Below, piece after piece: positions 1 to 9,150 of a DNA stretch of 24,379 nt (the stretch's first letter is position 1; the number at the start of each line of letters is the position of its first letter). Source of the DNA: Chara braunii (Eukaryota > Streptophyta > Charophyceae > Charales > Characeae). A model generated the notes under the pieces. It was not told where the DNA came from, did no database searches, and saw only the letters and a list, made by a program, of their open reading frames with translations. Where the stretch lies: the NCBI GenBank assembly GCA_003427395.1, contig BFEA01000006.1, forward strand, positions 1,472,010-1,496,388, in the 5' to 3' direction. Position numbers and translations under genes: made by a program.

Positions 1-300
1 TTCTTTCTTCTTCGTCTTTCATCATCATCCTCTTCTTCTTCTTCTGTCTGTCTGTCGGTCTGTCTGTTTGGCTGTCTGTGTGTCTGTCTGCTCTGTCTGT
101 CTGTCTGTTTCCTTGGTCTGGTCTGTATGGTCTCTCTGTTTGGTCTGGTCTGGTCTGTCTATCTGTCTGGTCCGTATGTCTGGTCTGGTCTGTCTGTCTG
201 GTCTGTCTGTCTGTCTGTCTTTCTGTCTATCTGTTTGTCTGGTCTGTCTGTCTGTCTGGCTGTCTGTGTGGTCTGTCTGTCTATTTGTCTGTCGCCCTGC
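1..300. repeat. Degenerate TGTC/TCTG tetranucleotide array, copy 1
   Basis: After a TTC/ATC-rich lead-in (1-45) the sequence is almost wholly TGTC units with scattered GGTC, TATC and TTTG variants. Long frames here, rich in Val-Cys-Leu-Ser, are products of the tetranucleotide repeat and not genes. Confidence 0.95.
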
Positions 301-323
301 TAGCCCGCCCCCCATCACGGTTT

Positions 324-324
<1 letters not shown>

Positions 325-361
<37 letters not shown>
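325..361. repeat. Poly-T run of about 36 bases
   Basis: An uninterrupted T run separates the two TGTC arrays. It could be a retroposed poly-A tail read on the other strand, but no retroposon body is visible beside it. Its length is prone to sequencing error. Confidence 0.95.
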
Positions 362-583
362 CTTTCTTTCTTCATCTTCTTTCATCATCATCATCTTCTT
401 CTTCTTCTTCTGTCTGTATGTCTGTCTGTCTGGTCTGTCCGTCTGTCCGTCTGTCCGTCTGTCTGTCTGTCTGTTTGTCTGTCTGTTTGTCTGTCTGTCT
501 GTTTGTCGGTCTGTCTATCTGTCTGTCTGTCTGGTCTGCCTGTCTGTCTGTCTGTCTGGTCTATCTGTCTGTCTGTCTGTCTG

Positions 584-617
<34 letters not shown>

Positions 618-709
618 GTGTATGTCTGTCTGTCTGTATGGTCTGTCTGTCTGTCTGTCTATCTGTGTGGTATGGTCTGTCTGTCTGTATGGTCTGGTCT
701 TGTCTGTCT

Positions 710-740
<31 letters not shown>
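362..740. repeat. Degenerate TGTC/TCTG tetranucleotide array, copy 2
   Basis: The TTC/ATC-rich lead-in at 362-410 closely resembles that at 1-45, and the TGTC array follows in the same orientation. This makes a duplicated lead-in plus array unit of about 360 bp. The array ends at about 740. Confidence 0.95.
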
Positions 741-743
<3 letters not shown>

Positions 744-1282
744 GTCTGTTGAATGGCTGAACCAGAATCAAAGTCCTGAATCCCACATCTACTACAGGCA
801 GAGCATGATGTCCACCATCGTCGTGGCCACCCTTCTTTTTCCTCCTCTCACATGCCTAGGCTATGGCGGACCAGTACGACGTTGCCCTGATGTACACCGG
901 ACAACACAAAGCAGCTATGTCGATGCCCCCCTTCCTGTCCAACGGACAACACAAAGCAGATAAGTCGCTGCTCACTGATCCGCCATGCCTGACGCTGCCC
1001 CGAGCTTCCTTGGTGCGGCACTACCCCAATGGGGGCCTTCCAGATGCAGCGCCTACTAACAAGGTAATGAAGTTGGTCTCCACCATAACCAGGTAGGTAC
1101 CACGCCACTCTCCTCCCTAGTCCCCTTCTCCCTCCTCCTCCTGCCCTTTGCAAGTCATACTTTTTTTCCTCCATATATTTTTCTCCTACTCTTGCACTCT
1201 GCTTCCCCCTACCTCACAGTCCTGACAAACTCAATCTCGTTCTACTCGTCTGGTTCGAATAGGGGTTGTTGTGGGGGAGCTT

Positions 1283-1285
<3 letters not shown>
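741..1285. other. Mostly unique spacer between microsatellites
   Basis: There is no recognisable gene. The stretch contains a 16-bp direct repeat (GGACAACACAAAGCAG at 899 and 944) inside the small ORF listed separately. A pyrimidine-rich part at about 1100-1250 leads into the CA array. The sequence CAG/GTAGGT at about 1090 resembles a 5' splice site. Confidence 0.6.
863..1096 (+). CDS. Small ORF of doubtful status, 77 codons
   Basis: This ATG-started frame is the only non-microsatellite reading frame in the first 2.6 kb. Its translation contains the pentapeptide GQHKA twice, encoded by the 16-bp direct repeat, and then a segment reading RHYPNGGLPDAAP. It ends just before CAG/GTAGGT, a good match to a plant 5' splice site, so it could be an exon or a fragment of a dispersed repeat. 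I recognise no family. A chance frame is about as likely as a real exon. Confidence 0.2.
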   Translation: MADQYDVALMYTGQHKAAMSMPPFLSNGQHKADKSLLTDPPCLTLPRASLVRHYPNGGLPDAAPTNKVMKLVSTITR

Positions 1286-1323
<38 letters not shown>

Positions 1324-1711
1324 CCTCACAGATACACATACACACACACACAAACCAACAGGGCGAGTACACATGCACAGACACACATACACAAATATAC
1401 ATGCACAGACACACAACCACACAGCCTCACAGATACACATACACAGGCATATGCAAACATACACAGATACATACGCATACACAAACATACATACACATAT
1501 ATACATACACTGACACACATACACAGATACACACACATACACACACACATACACAGACATAGACACATACATAGACACATACACAGACACATGCACAGAC
1601 ACACATGCACAGACACACATACACAGATACGCATACAGCCAGTCTTACACAGACACACATACACACATACACACAGACACACACACACACATTCTGGCAT
1701 GCACCCTTCCG

Positions 1712-1781
1712 GTTGGCTACTGCGTGCCAGACACAGACCACACAGGTCCGTTGCGACTTGAAATGGCACGCAGTAGCGAAC
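1712..1781 (-). repeat. 70-bp palindromic module H1
   Basis: The left arm GTTGGCTACTGCGTGCCA (1712-1729) and right arm TGGCACGCAGTAGCGAAC (1764-1781) are reverse complements at 17 of 18 positions, around a 34-bp centre. By arm type and loop similarity it is inverted relative to H3-H5, hence the minus strand. No target duplication is visible. Confidence 0.85.
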
Positions 1782-1936
1782 TTAGGAACAGACACGCAGG
1801 CACATGCACAGACACTCACACATACACAGATACACACACATACACAAACATATACACAAAGAAAGATACATACACAGACACATACATAGTCACACATACA
1901 CAGGCACACATCACACACAGGTTGACATATAGACGC

Positions 1937-1972
<36 letters not shown>

Positions 1973-2268
1973 GCCTCACAGATACACATACACAGGCATA
2001 CGCAGACATACACAGATACACACACATACATAAACATACATACACATATACACATACACTGACACACACACATACACATACACATGTACATACATATACA
2101 CATACATATACACATACACAGACACACACAGACACATACACAGACACATGTACAGACACACATGCAGAGACACACATACACAGTCACACATACAGCCAGT
2201 CTTACACAGACACACATACACACAGCCACATAGAAACACACACACACATTTTGGCATGCACCCTTCGA

Positions 2269-2338
2269 GTTGGCTACCGCGTGCCAGACACAGACCACAC
2301 AATTCCGTTGCGACTTCAAATGGCACACAATAGCCAAC
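2269..2338 (-). repeat. 70-bp palindromic module H2
   Basis: This is the copy of H1 in the second 557-bp unit. Arms GTTGGCTACCGCGTGCCA (2269-2286) and TGGCACACAATAGCCAAC (2321-2338) pair at 15 of 18 positions. The flanks (CCCTTC before, TTAGGAACAGACA after) match those of H1, which shows that the pair arose by segmental duplication and not by separate insertion. Confidence 0.85.
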
Positions 2339-2492
2339 TTAGGAACAGACATGCAGTCATATGCACAGACACACACATACACACATACACACACACATAC
2401 ACAGACATATACACAAAGAAAGACACATACACAGACACATACACAGTCACACATACATAGGCACACATCACACACAGGTTGACACATAAACG

Positions 2493-2526
<34 letters not shown>

Positions 2527-2558
2527 CCTCACAGATACACATACACACGGATTTGTAT

Positions 2559-2559
<1 letters not shown>

Positions 2560-2622
<63 letters not shown>
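2560..2622. repeat. (GA)n microsatellite upstream of gene A
   Basis: About 31 perfect GA units end 65 bp before the ATG of gene A. The tract is purine on the coding strand. A GAGA-type promoter element is possible but not shown. Confidence 0.95.
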
Positions 2623-2625
<3 letters not shown>

Positions 2626-2687
2626 TTGACGTCATTATGCGTTTTCGTTGGCAAAGAGAATAGGAGGAAAGAGGAACCATACACATC

Positions 2688-4238
2688 ATGTCGATGTCAG
2701 TAGTGCAGGTGCAGGCTGCTCTTGCAGAGGTGATGAAGTATGCAAAGGAGGGCATTCACTACGACAATGACAGCGAGTTGTCTTTGCTTGAGGACAGGGT
2801 GCCGAGGTGCTTCATTGTCTGTGTGGATATGAGATCCACGATAATGGCAAACGGTGAGGGGTGTGTCAAAGCACAAACACTGTTACAACGCTTCAGACAG
2901 TCACCACATGTATGTGTGGACAATGACGTGGAAGACGGTGCATATAGTCTGAAAGGAGTAGTCCAGTGGATGTGCAACGAAGGGATGTGCGAAGAAGGGG
3001 ACGTGGACATGACAATGCAACAGAAAAGGGGGAGATATACACCTGCGGATTTCAAGAAGTTGTTGGGCACTTTCGCTAAGAATTCGGAAATGGTTGTTGA
3101 TGGGTCGAAGGACGAGTTGAAGACCGGTGCAGCGAAAATTTTGGTGTTGTCCAGAATGAAGGACATAACATAAACATCTCCAGAAGACTTTCAAGATGTT
3201 CCTGTCATAGTCACAGATGGTGTCGAATATGTTATGCAAGATCAACTTGTGAACTTCATGAAAAAGAGTCCAAACGACAGGAACGTCATCCATGAGGCGT
3301 TGCATGAAGTCACAGAGTTGGCACTGCAGGGTCAAGAGGTAATTGAATATATGAGGGCAAGAAAGGAAGACAATACGATATGTGGCATACCGTTGTGGGA
3401 GGGTATGTTATATGCAACTTTAGAGCAGCTCGGCCACGCCGGGTTCGATGTTGAGAGACAAAGAAAAAAAGAAGAAGGGTGGAAGTTGATAGTAAGGGAA
3501 ACAAATCTTGCAATCATTCCACACAACGGACAGACATCAGCGGCACAAGAAACAATGAACAATGTGTCAGTCGTTGTGCCTCCCGTGCAGATAACAATGA
3601 AAGAGAAGATAGAGGAAGAAGATATGTTCAATGGCTTCACAATGGGTGAACAACAGTGTGATCGTGGATTCCAAGAATCCGAGTTACCAAGTTGTATTGC
3701 AGAGTACACAAGAAATGCAGAAGAAGAAGATGAAGAAGAGGATGATGGGGCATCATCTTCTATGGTGGAAGTGAGTGGCAGCGATGTCAGCAACAATGAG
3801 GAAGGAGAGGAGTGATGTGTACTATGATTTGAAGGGGGCGGGTGGACAAGTGACAAAAGGGTGGGCACATGCAATTCTGAGGTTGGCATGTACTTTTTCG
3901 ATCCGCAAAAAGTGTTGCGTGTTGTGATGAAAGGGGCAACACCTGATGGCGCACTGCAGTATGTCGCAGTGACCAGCATTATGAAATCATGCAACAAGGG
4001 GAAAAAATGGTCATGTGTTGGCAAGGGATGGTTTAATCTGGTGAACAGAGAGGCTGTGTTTGCGACATCACTGACATGGGGAGTCAACCTCAGTTGCCTC
4101 ATCCACGGTGCACTGGCGACTGCTTGTGGAGAGACATTGCATCCCGACTTGTCAACAGGAGACGCAATAGTTAGTGCTCGGCCACGGCATGACACACAGA
4201 CACTCCCACACACCACGACAGACCATGTTAGACTGTAG
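2688..4238 (+). pseudogene. Gene A: unrecognised protein, one frame of ~517 codons with three in-frame stops
   Basis: From ATG 2688 a single frame can be followed to TAG 4236. It is broken by TAA 3171-3173, TGA 3813-3815 and TGA 3825-3827, with no frame change. The three pieces look like normal protein. Residues 1-161 are mixed alpha/beta with several Cys. The next ~210 residues end in a Glu/Asp-rich tract (about 3717-3815). The last ~135 residues are mixed, with repeated Cys and Trp. I recognise no domain or signal peptide. It lies between palindromes H2 and H3 and starts 65 bp after a GA tract. It could be a passenger gene of the composite transposon that includes the downstream transposase and protease. 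The long antisense frame 3332-4270 is a Ser/Pro/His-rich shadow. Confidence 0.5.
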
Positions 4239-4285
4239 GGATGAGGACAAACATGCAGAGCATAGAGCAATACAGTAGTAGCATA

Positions 4286-4291
4286 AATAAA
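4286..4291 (+). terminator. Possible polyadenylation signal AATAAA after gene A
   Basis: AATAAA lies 48 bp after the final stop of gene A and before H3. Position and spacing fit, but the hexamer is common by chance in AT-rich DNA. Confidence 0.25.
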
Positions 4292-4390
4292 TATTGCACA
4301 TACGTTTTGATGCGCATGGGAAGCTCAAACTGTACATCCGTCTATGTCTGTGTATCATGTATGTTAGTCTTCAATTTCAACGAGGGTCGG

Positions 4391-4458
4391 GTTCACTACT
4401 GCGTGGTGTATCCGTGTCCACCGGTGCTGTTTGTTGTCGTTCTGGCCCGCAGTAGTGA

Positions 4459-4460
<2 letters not shown>
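4391..4460 (+). repeat. 70-bp palindromic module H3
   Basis: The outer arms GTTCACTACTGCG (4391-4403) and CGCAGTAGTGAAC (4448-4460) are perfect 13-bp reverse complements. The right inner part CTGTTTGTTGTCGTTCTGGC resembles the reverse complement of the H1 loop, which ties H1 and H3 together as one family in opposite orientations. A CT tract begins at the next base. Confidence 0.85.
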
Positions 4461-4538
<78 letters not shown>

Positions 4539-4544
4539 TTTTTT

Positions 4545-4635
<91 letters not shown>
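4461..4635. repeat. (CT)n - T20 - (CT)n microsatellite
   Basis: A CT tract (4461-4529), a run of about 20 T (4530-4549) and a second CT tract (4550-4635) start directly at the right end of palindrome H3. All frames here are Ser-Leu or Arg-Glu artefacts. Confidence 0.95.
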
Positions 4636-4638
<3 letters not shown>

Positions 4639-4668
4639 GGATGTTGAGTTCTAGCTATATTAGAACTT

Positions 4669-4740
4669 GTACATCCGTCTGCGTGTTGTGTGTCATGTTG
4701 GCCGCTCTTTGCCTCTCCAAGTACATGCGGTTCACTACTG
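4669..4740 (+). repeat. Half copy of the palindrome module with its upstream flank
   Basis: TGTACATCCGTCT at 4331 (60 bp before the H3 left arm) recurs at 4669 and is followed 61 bp later by the arm GTTCACTACTG (4730-4740). No right arm is found about 70 bp further on. This is a truncated duplicate of the H3 left half and its flank, on the far side of the CT tract. Confidence 0.7.
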
Positions 4741-5512
4741 CTTGCGGATACTGGATTTAACAAGATTTGAATCATTTTTCGATTTTTACGATGTATGTCA
4801 TAATTTGTTGTCTTTCAGAGTAAATGAGATACATCATACCCCCTATGATGACCAATGTGTGTATGTTGTATTTTTCTTGCATTCTCTATCATTTGAATAC
4901 TAATTTATTGGGGAGTGAAATGTTTTGAAAGTGTTTGCGGAGGTCGGCTAGGGTGTCGAGGTGCAATCATTTTCCTGTGCAGATGGAAAACACATAACAC
5001 ACACACAAACATTGTGGATCGCTAGTTGGCCACGTGGCAGCTGCGCAAACGTTATGATGAATGATTTGTCATGTATCATGTACCATGCATCAAACGTTGC
5101 CTTTGACTACACGACCATTGATGTCATGGCATATAAATTATTGTGTCACATGGTTGAATAGTAATCTCTCTCAATTGTCATCTCACATACTGTCTTGGTT
5201 ATACCGAAAACGACACTCAGTACTCCCTCTCTTTCTCTCTCTCACACAGAAGAGGATGTGCAACATTGAGACGAAACAACAAAATATGCTTTGTTACTTA
5301 CTATTAAAACGAGCAGAAACAATGTACAAAATCCTAATCAAAACACTGTCCACACCGCTCTGTTTGTTTTTGGAATGCACTGCGTGCACAAAAAGCGGTG
5401 TCCCAAGGTGAAGGGTGTAAGCCGATAACTTCATGACGAAAGGGCGTCCGTCATATATGAAACAATTTTCAACGGTTTTGAAAGAGGCGAATCAGGAAAA
5501 CGCTATTAAAAA
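4741..5512. other. Spacer before the transposase, no gene recognised
   Basis: This AT-richer sequence has only short frames. A TATATGA-like motif sits at about 5454, roughly 60 bp before the transposase ATG, and could serve as a TATA element. The stretch presumably holds the 5' flank of the transposase gene. I see no palindrome arm or RNA gene in it. Confidence 0.5.
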
Positions 5513-8186
5513 ATGGACAGCGGTCGAAGGGTGTGCGACTTTGGCAGGTCTTTCATGTCTTTACAGACCCTAAATTCACATCGAGCGAGGGCATGCCTGG
5601 CCGCAGTGGCCGAAAGAACACCAGGGCAGGAGATGGGTGTGGTCGATGAGGCCGGGCCATCAAGTATAGGTGCAGTGAATCTCGTCAGTGATGAGAGTGA
5701 GGACGTCGGGGCCCCCGACAATGTAGAGGCGGAGGGCGGGACATTTGAAGAACAACAACCGCCGCCTGTAGAGTATTTCGACAGCTCTCGCAAGCTGGCG
5801 ACACTGATTTTTTCTGCCAGGGGTGGCGTCGGTATGTCGCAGAATGACATCGATGCTCTCTTGTCACTTCTCACACACCTGAGATTCAATACGAGAGACA
5901 TCGCATATCGTAATAGTTGAGAGTGTTTGACATGGGCAAGGAGTCAAGTAGAGGTTGTTGTATGGCAAAAGCTTGATCTACGTTATGATGATTGGTCACT
6001 AGATGCGCACGCCATCTTGTGGCACCGCGACAGGCGAACGAAATTTCTGTCGATTTTGCAAATCGCATTACAGAAATGCGAGACGGTGTCTTTTCTGGAA
6101 ATGTCTCCTCCGTCAGAGCACCTCAATATATCTGGCCCACATACCGGGGCGCTAAATTATCATGTTAAGACAGTCATTAGAGCGGACAAAGATGTGGATA
6201 GAAATGGTAATCCACGTTATGTTATCTCTCTCTCATTGTATTCCTATAAGACATATATAGACGGTCGTAAAAAACAGACAGCGTACCCTCTGATGATGTC
6301 ACTGGCCGACCACACACCCGAAGCCACACTGTTGGTCTATTTTTCTGTGCTTCATCATCGTCCACATGACAAAGGATGGGGTCTGCAGTTCACCGCATTC
6401 AGCAAACGAAAGACCGTCGTTTTGCACAAGGCCCTTGCAATGGTGTTGCAGTCTGCGAAGGAGGCATCTCATGATGGCATAATGATATCGACAGAGCAAT
6501 TCGGGGACATAACTGTCCACCCTTTTCTCCTCAACTATATATAGGACTACCCAGTAAGATGGGCGACTGCAACTATGAAATTTTGTGTGTGTCCAACATG
6601 CACAGTGTCAAAAAACAACTTTGATGTCGTGGCCGATTTCACGAACTGCAGGAGATCACAGACACTGGAAACACAACTCGCAGCAGATGTGCTTAACGTC
6701 GATGACATCGACATTCGCCGTGCAGCTGAAGCACGAATGTCAGAGTTGAACATGCATAAGCATGTTCAACAGAACCACCTTTGGGGATTTTACTAGGGCC
6801 CCAATGGTGATGATCCTCAGCTAGACTACCACCTGGCATTGCAACCAGATCGTTTGCATACAATCGAGCATGGCATATTCTTGCACATAATTGACACATT
6901 CAAGACCGCAACCTTTGAGAAGCTGGTGCACTTACCGCACACAGAGATCCTGAAGGAACTGGATGCAAGATTGCAAAGCGTTAGTGAGAGATGCGCCCGA
7001 ACATACCCCCAACTTGTGCTGCCCGTGGCCATTGGCAGCGGCTTTTTTTCGAGGGAGGGACGGTTTTAGGCCAAGCAAAATCGATCTGTGATGACTTGTC
7101 CCACGCTCGACAGGCAAGGACATTACCATTTGTTTTGTGAAACTAATGGAAATGTACATACGTGTGTTTCGGTGCACAACACACACTCGTGCTTCACTCG
7201 ATGAGTGAGATGCTTTGATCACGGACTTCATAACGACCACCAAAGCAAAACTGAAAAAATATCAACCATCAACACGGAAACTCCCCAAGTTGCACGATCT
7301 CATGCCTCTGAGAACGTGCATTGAGCGATCCGGTGTCCCCGACACCTTCACGGCAGATGCCTGGGAGCATCACCACAGGAAGTTCTGCAAACAGCCATAT
7401 CTGTCATCAAACAAGCGGAAAGCTTCAACCAGATGGTGAACCATGTACGCCGGTCATTGACATTGCGCGAAGAGACAAAGATCGTAAGGAAACGAAGGAA
7501 GAGAACGGTTGAGAACCGGTCGTCCGTGACAGACTGTATGGCGACCGGAATGAACACCCTAGCACTACGTGATACAACAACTCTGCAACTGTGGTGGTTC
7601 AACATCGATGACGAGTACATACAGGAGGAAGAAGGCATTGACAACCTTACGTGTAAGATACTCAAAGAGTTTCCTTGCAAACTCGATTTTCGAGCTGCGC
7701 TGACGACGTACATGGTGGAGAATGATTTTCAACCTCCTTCTGACCAACTGCTCATACATACACGGACACACCTCGCCATCGTCTACGTACAGGATGGAAC
7801 AACAGGGGCACGCTTGTTCAAACTACAAGAGTTTCACCAGAGTTTTATGAGAGACCAGTGCATAGTGATGTGGAAATTAGAGCAGGCAATGAATGTACAT
7901 GGTTTACATCTGTGACCATGCTTTTTGTCATGAACATAATGATGAACACAAGTGCGAATTTGTGCAATGGTACAAGGAGTTCGACAGCGAAAGACAACAC
8001 ATAATAAGTTGCAAGAAATTGAAATGGGAGAAGTTGAATAAACATCAACACAGTAGCGTCATATCGACAGACACTATCGTAGACACGGTTCACATTGTTC
8101 CATGTTTCTCTAAACCACAATGGAGATCGAAAAAGCATGCAAAACAACCTGAGGACTGTTTTTATTTGAACAAGTATGTATTGTAG
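5513..8186 (+). pseudogene. Plavaka-type DDE transposase, decayed
   Basis: Order and motifs fit Plavaka transposases, recalled from family knowledge. Residues 8-28 form a C2HC-like finger (Cys8, His23, Cys28) whose expected second Cys is Gly11. An acidic linker follows, then an S..DIDALLSLL segment. WARSQ follows at about 5930 and YPLMMSL at 6284. A CxCPTC cluster has Cys codons at 6584, 6590 and 6599. DRLHTIEHGIF lies at 6848, KLPKLHDL at about 7278, and EHHHRKFCKQPYLSSNK then FNQMVNHVRR at 7424. EFVQWYKEF (7956) leads to a terminal FYLNKYV. It is disabled by stops at 5918 (TGA), 6542, 6794 and 7067 (TAG) and 7205 (TGA), and by at least three frameshifts (7070-7150, about 7420 and about 7900). 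The protein would catalyse cut-and-paste transposition in the nucleus. I cannot place the catalytic acids with confidence. Confidence 0.75.
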
Positions 8187-8296
8187 AAGAAACAAGTGAA
8201 AAGTTTCTAACTTTGCTATTAGAGAACCGCGCCCTGTGAGAAACGAATAATGTTTCGTTATGGTCTCACATGAGAAAGAGGCACATGTAGGACGGA

Positions 8297-8298
<2 letters not shown>

Positions 8299-8387
<89 letters not shown>

Positions 8388-8416
8388 GAAAAAAAAAAGA
8401 AGAGAGAGAGAGAGAG
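8299..8416. repeat. (GA)n microsatellite with A-rich interruption
   Basis: GA units run from 8299 to about 8382, followed by a short A-rich segment and a second GA run to about 8416. The tract begins 113 bp after the transposase's terminal TAG. AGAAAC...GTTTCGTTATGGTCTCACATG before it (8238-8270) resembles sequence at about 8478-8513 after it, so the tract sits between diverged repeats. Confidence 0.9.
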
Positions 8417-8523
8417 ACGTCTTAAAAACAGTACAGAAAAAAAAAAGGAAACATGTCTCTCTATTTATCGCTTTGTTAGAAACTCGTGTTGTTTCGCTAT
8501 GGTCTTACATGCGAGAGAGAAGA

Positions 8524-8833
8524 AGAGAGAGAGAGAAGCGTCTTTCTTGCGAAGCACAAGAAAACAAAAAATGCCATTTGTCTCTTGCTTTCCGTCAATT
8601 GTTGAGAGAAATCATCTCAAATGTGGCAAACCTTATGAACTGGTGAAAACCACATGTGAGACTAAATCCCCTCCAAAGAGAGAGAGAGAGAAGCATCTTT
8701 CTTGCGAAGCACAGGGAAACAAAAAATGACATTTCTCTCTTTCTTTTTGTCAATTGTTGAGAGAAGTCATCTCAAATGTGGCAAACCTTATGAACTGGTG
8801 AAAACCACATGTGAGACTAAATCCCCTCCAAAG
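8524..8833. repeat. Tandem duplication, two units of 155 bp
   Basis: Unit 1 (about 8524-8678) and unit 2 (about 8679-8833) both run from a GA-rich start through CTTTCTTGCGAAGCACA, a Phe/Ser-type AT-rich part and CTCAAATGTGGCAAACC, and end in ATCCCCTCCAAAG. They differ by a small number of substitutions. Unit 2 ends exactly where palindrome H4 begins. Confidence 0.9.
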
Positions 8834-8901
8834 TTCACTACTGCGTGACAATTACATGGTGAACAAGGACATCGATTCAGTTTTGACACGCAGTAGCCAA
8901 C
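8833..8901 (+). repeat. 69-bp palindromic module H4
   Basis: The arms GTTCACTACTGCGTG (8833-8847) and CACGCAGTAGCCAAC (8887-8901) pair at 13 of 15 positions. The loop shares parts with that of H5 (GAACA, CGAT, TTGACAC). A CT tract starts 6 bp downstream. Confidence 0.85.
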
Positions 8902-8905
8902 TCAT

Positions 8906-8907
<2 letters not shown>

Positions 8908-8975
<68 letters not shown>
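8908..8975. repeat. (CT)n microsatellite upstream of the Ulp1 gene
   Basis: About 34 CT units lie just after palindrome H4 and 175 bp before the protease ATG. Confidence 0.95.
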
Positions 8976-8979
<4 letters not shown>

Positions 8980-9150
8980 CTCTTATACAAACCATTGCAA
9001 GTACCCCAAAACATAACAATTCGTGCGTGCCATGCCAATTTGACCGACACGTGTGAACAGGAAGACAAACTTGGGACCTCGCGCGCCATTTGGGAAGGAG
9101 CGACACTGGTCACTAAATAAGACGGTGTAAGTAAGAGAAGTCGAGTGAGC

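Larger units (their letters stand above)
1286..2525. repeat. CA/CATA-rich satellite, two tandem units of about 557 bp
   Basis: Pure CA tracts lie at 1286-1321, 1944-1971 and 2493-2525, joined by degenerate CATA-rich sequence. Landmarks recur 557 bp apart: the palindromes start at 1712 and 2269, and ACAGGTTGACA occurs at 1916 and 2473. The phrase CACAGCCTCACAGATACACA follows CA-rich sequence four times (about 1320, 1420, 1970 and 2523). The block is a two-copy tandem duplication of CA tract plus palindrome, with later divergence. All frames through it (His-Thr or Val-Cys rich) are artefacts of the repeat. Confidence 0.9.

Noticed and set aside
68-963. Several overlapping frames of 200+ codons rich in Val-Cys-Leu-Ser, and Arg/Gln/Thr-Asp on the other strand
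   Set aside because: They are translations of the TGTC array and poly-T. All frames stay open because the repeat lacks stops.
1192-2532. Long His-Thr and Val-Cys frames on both strands
   Set aside because: These are products of the CA/CATA satellite with no non-repeat content.
3332-4270. 312-codon minus-strand frame, among the longest uninterrupted frames in the window
   Set aside because: It is exactly antisense to gene A, rich in Ser, Pro and His, and contains a Ser run opposite the acidic tract. Gene A's own frame has the better protein character.
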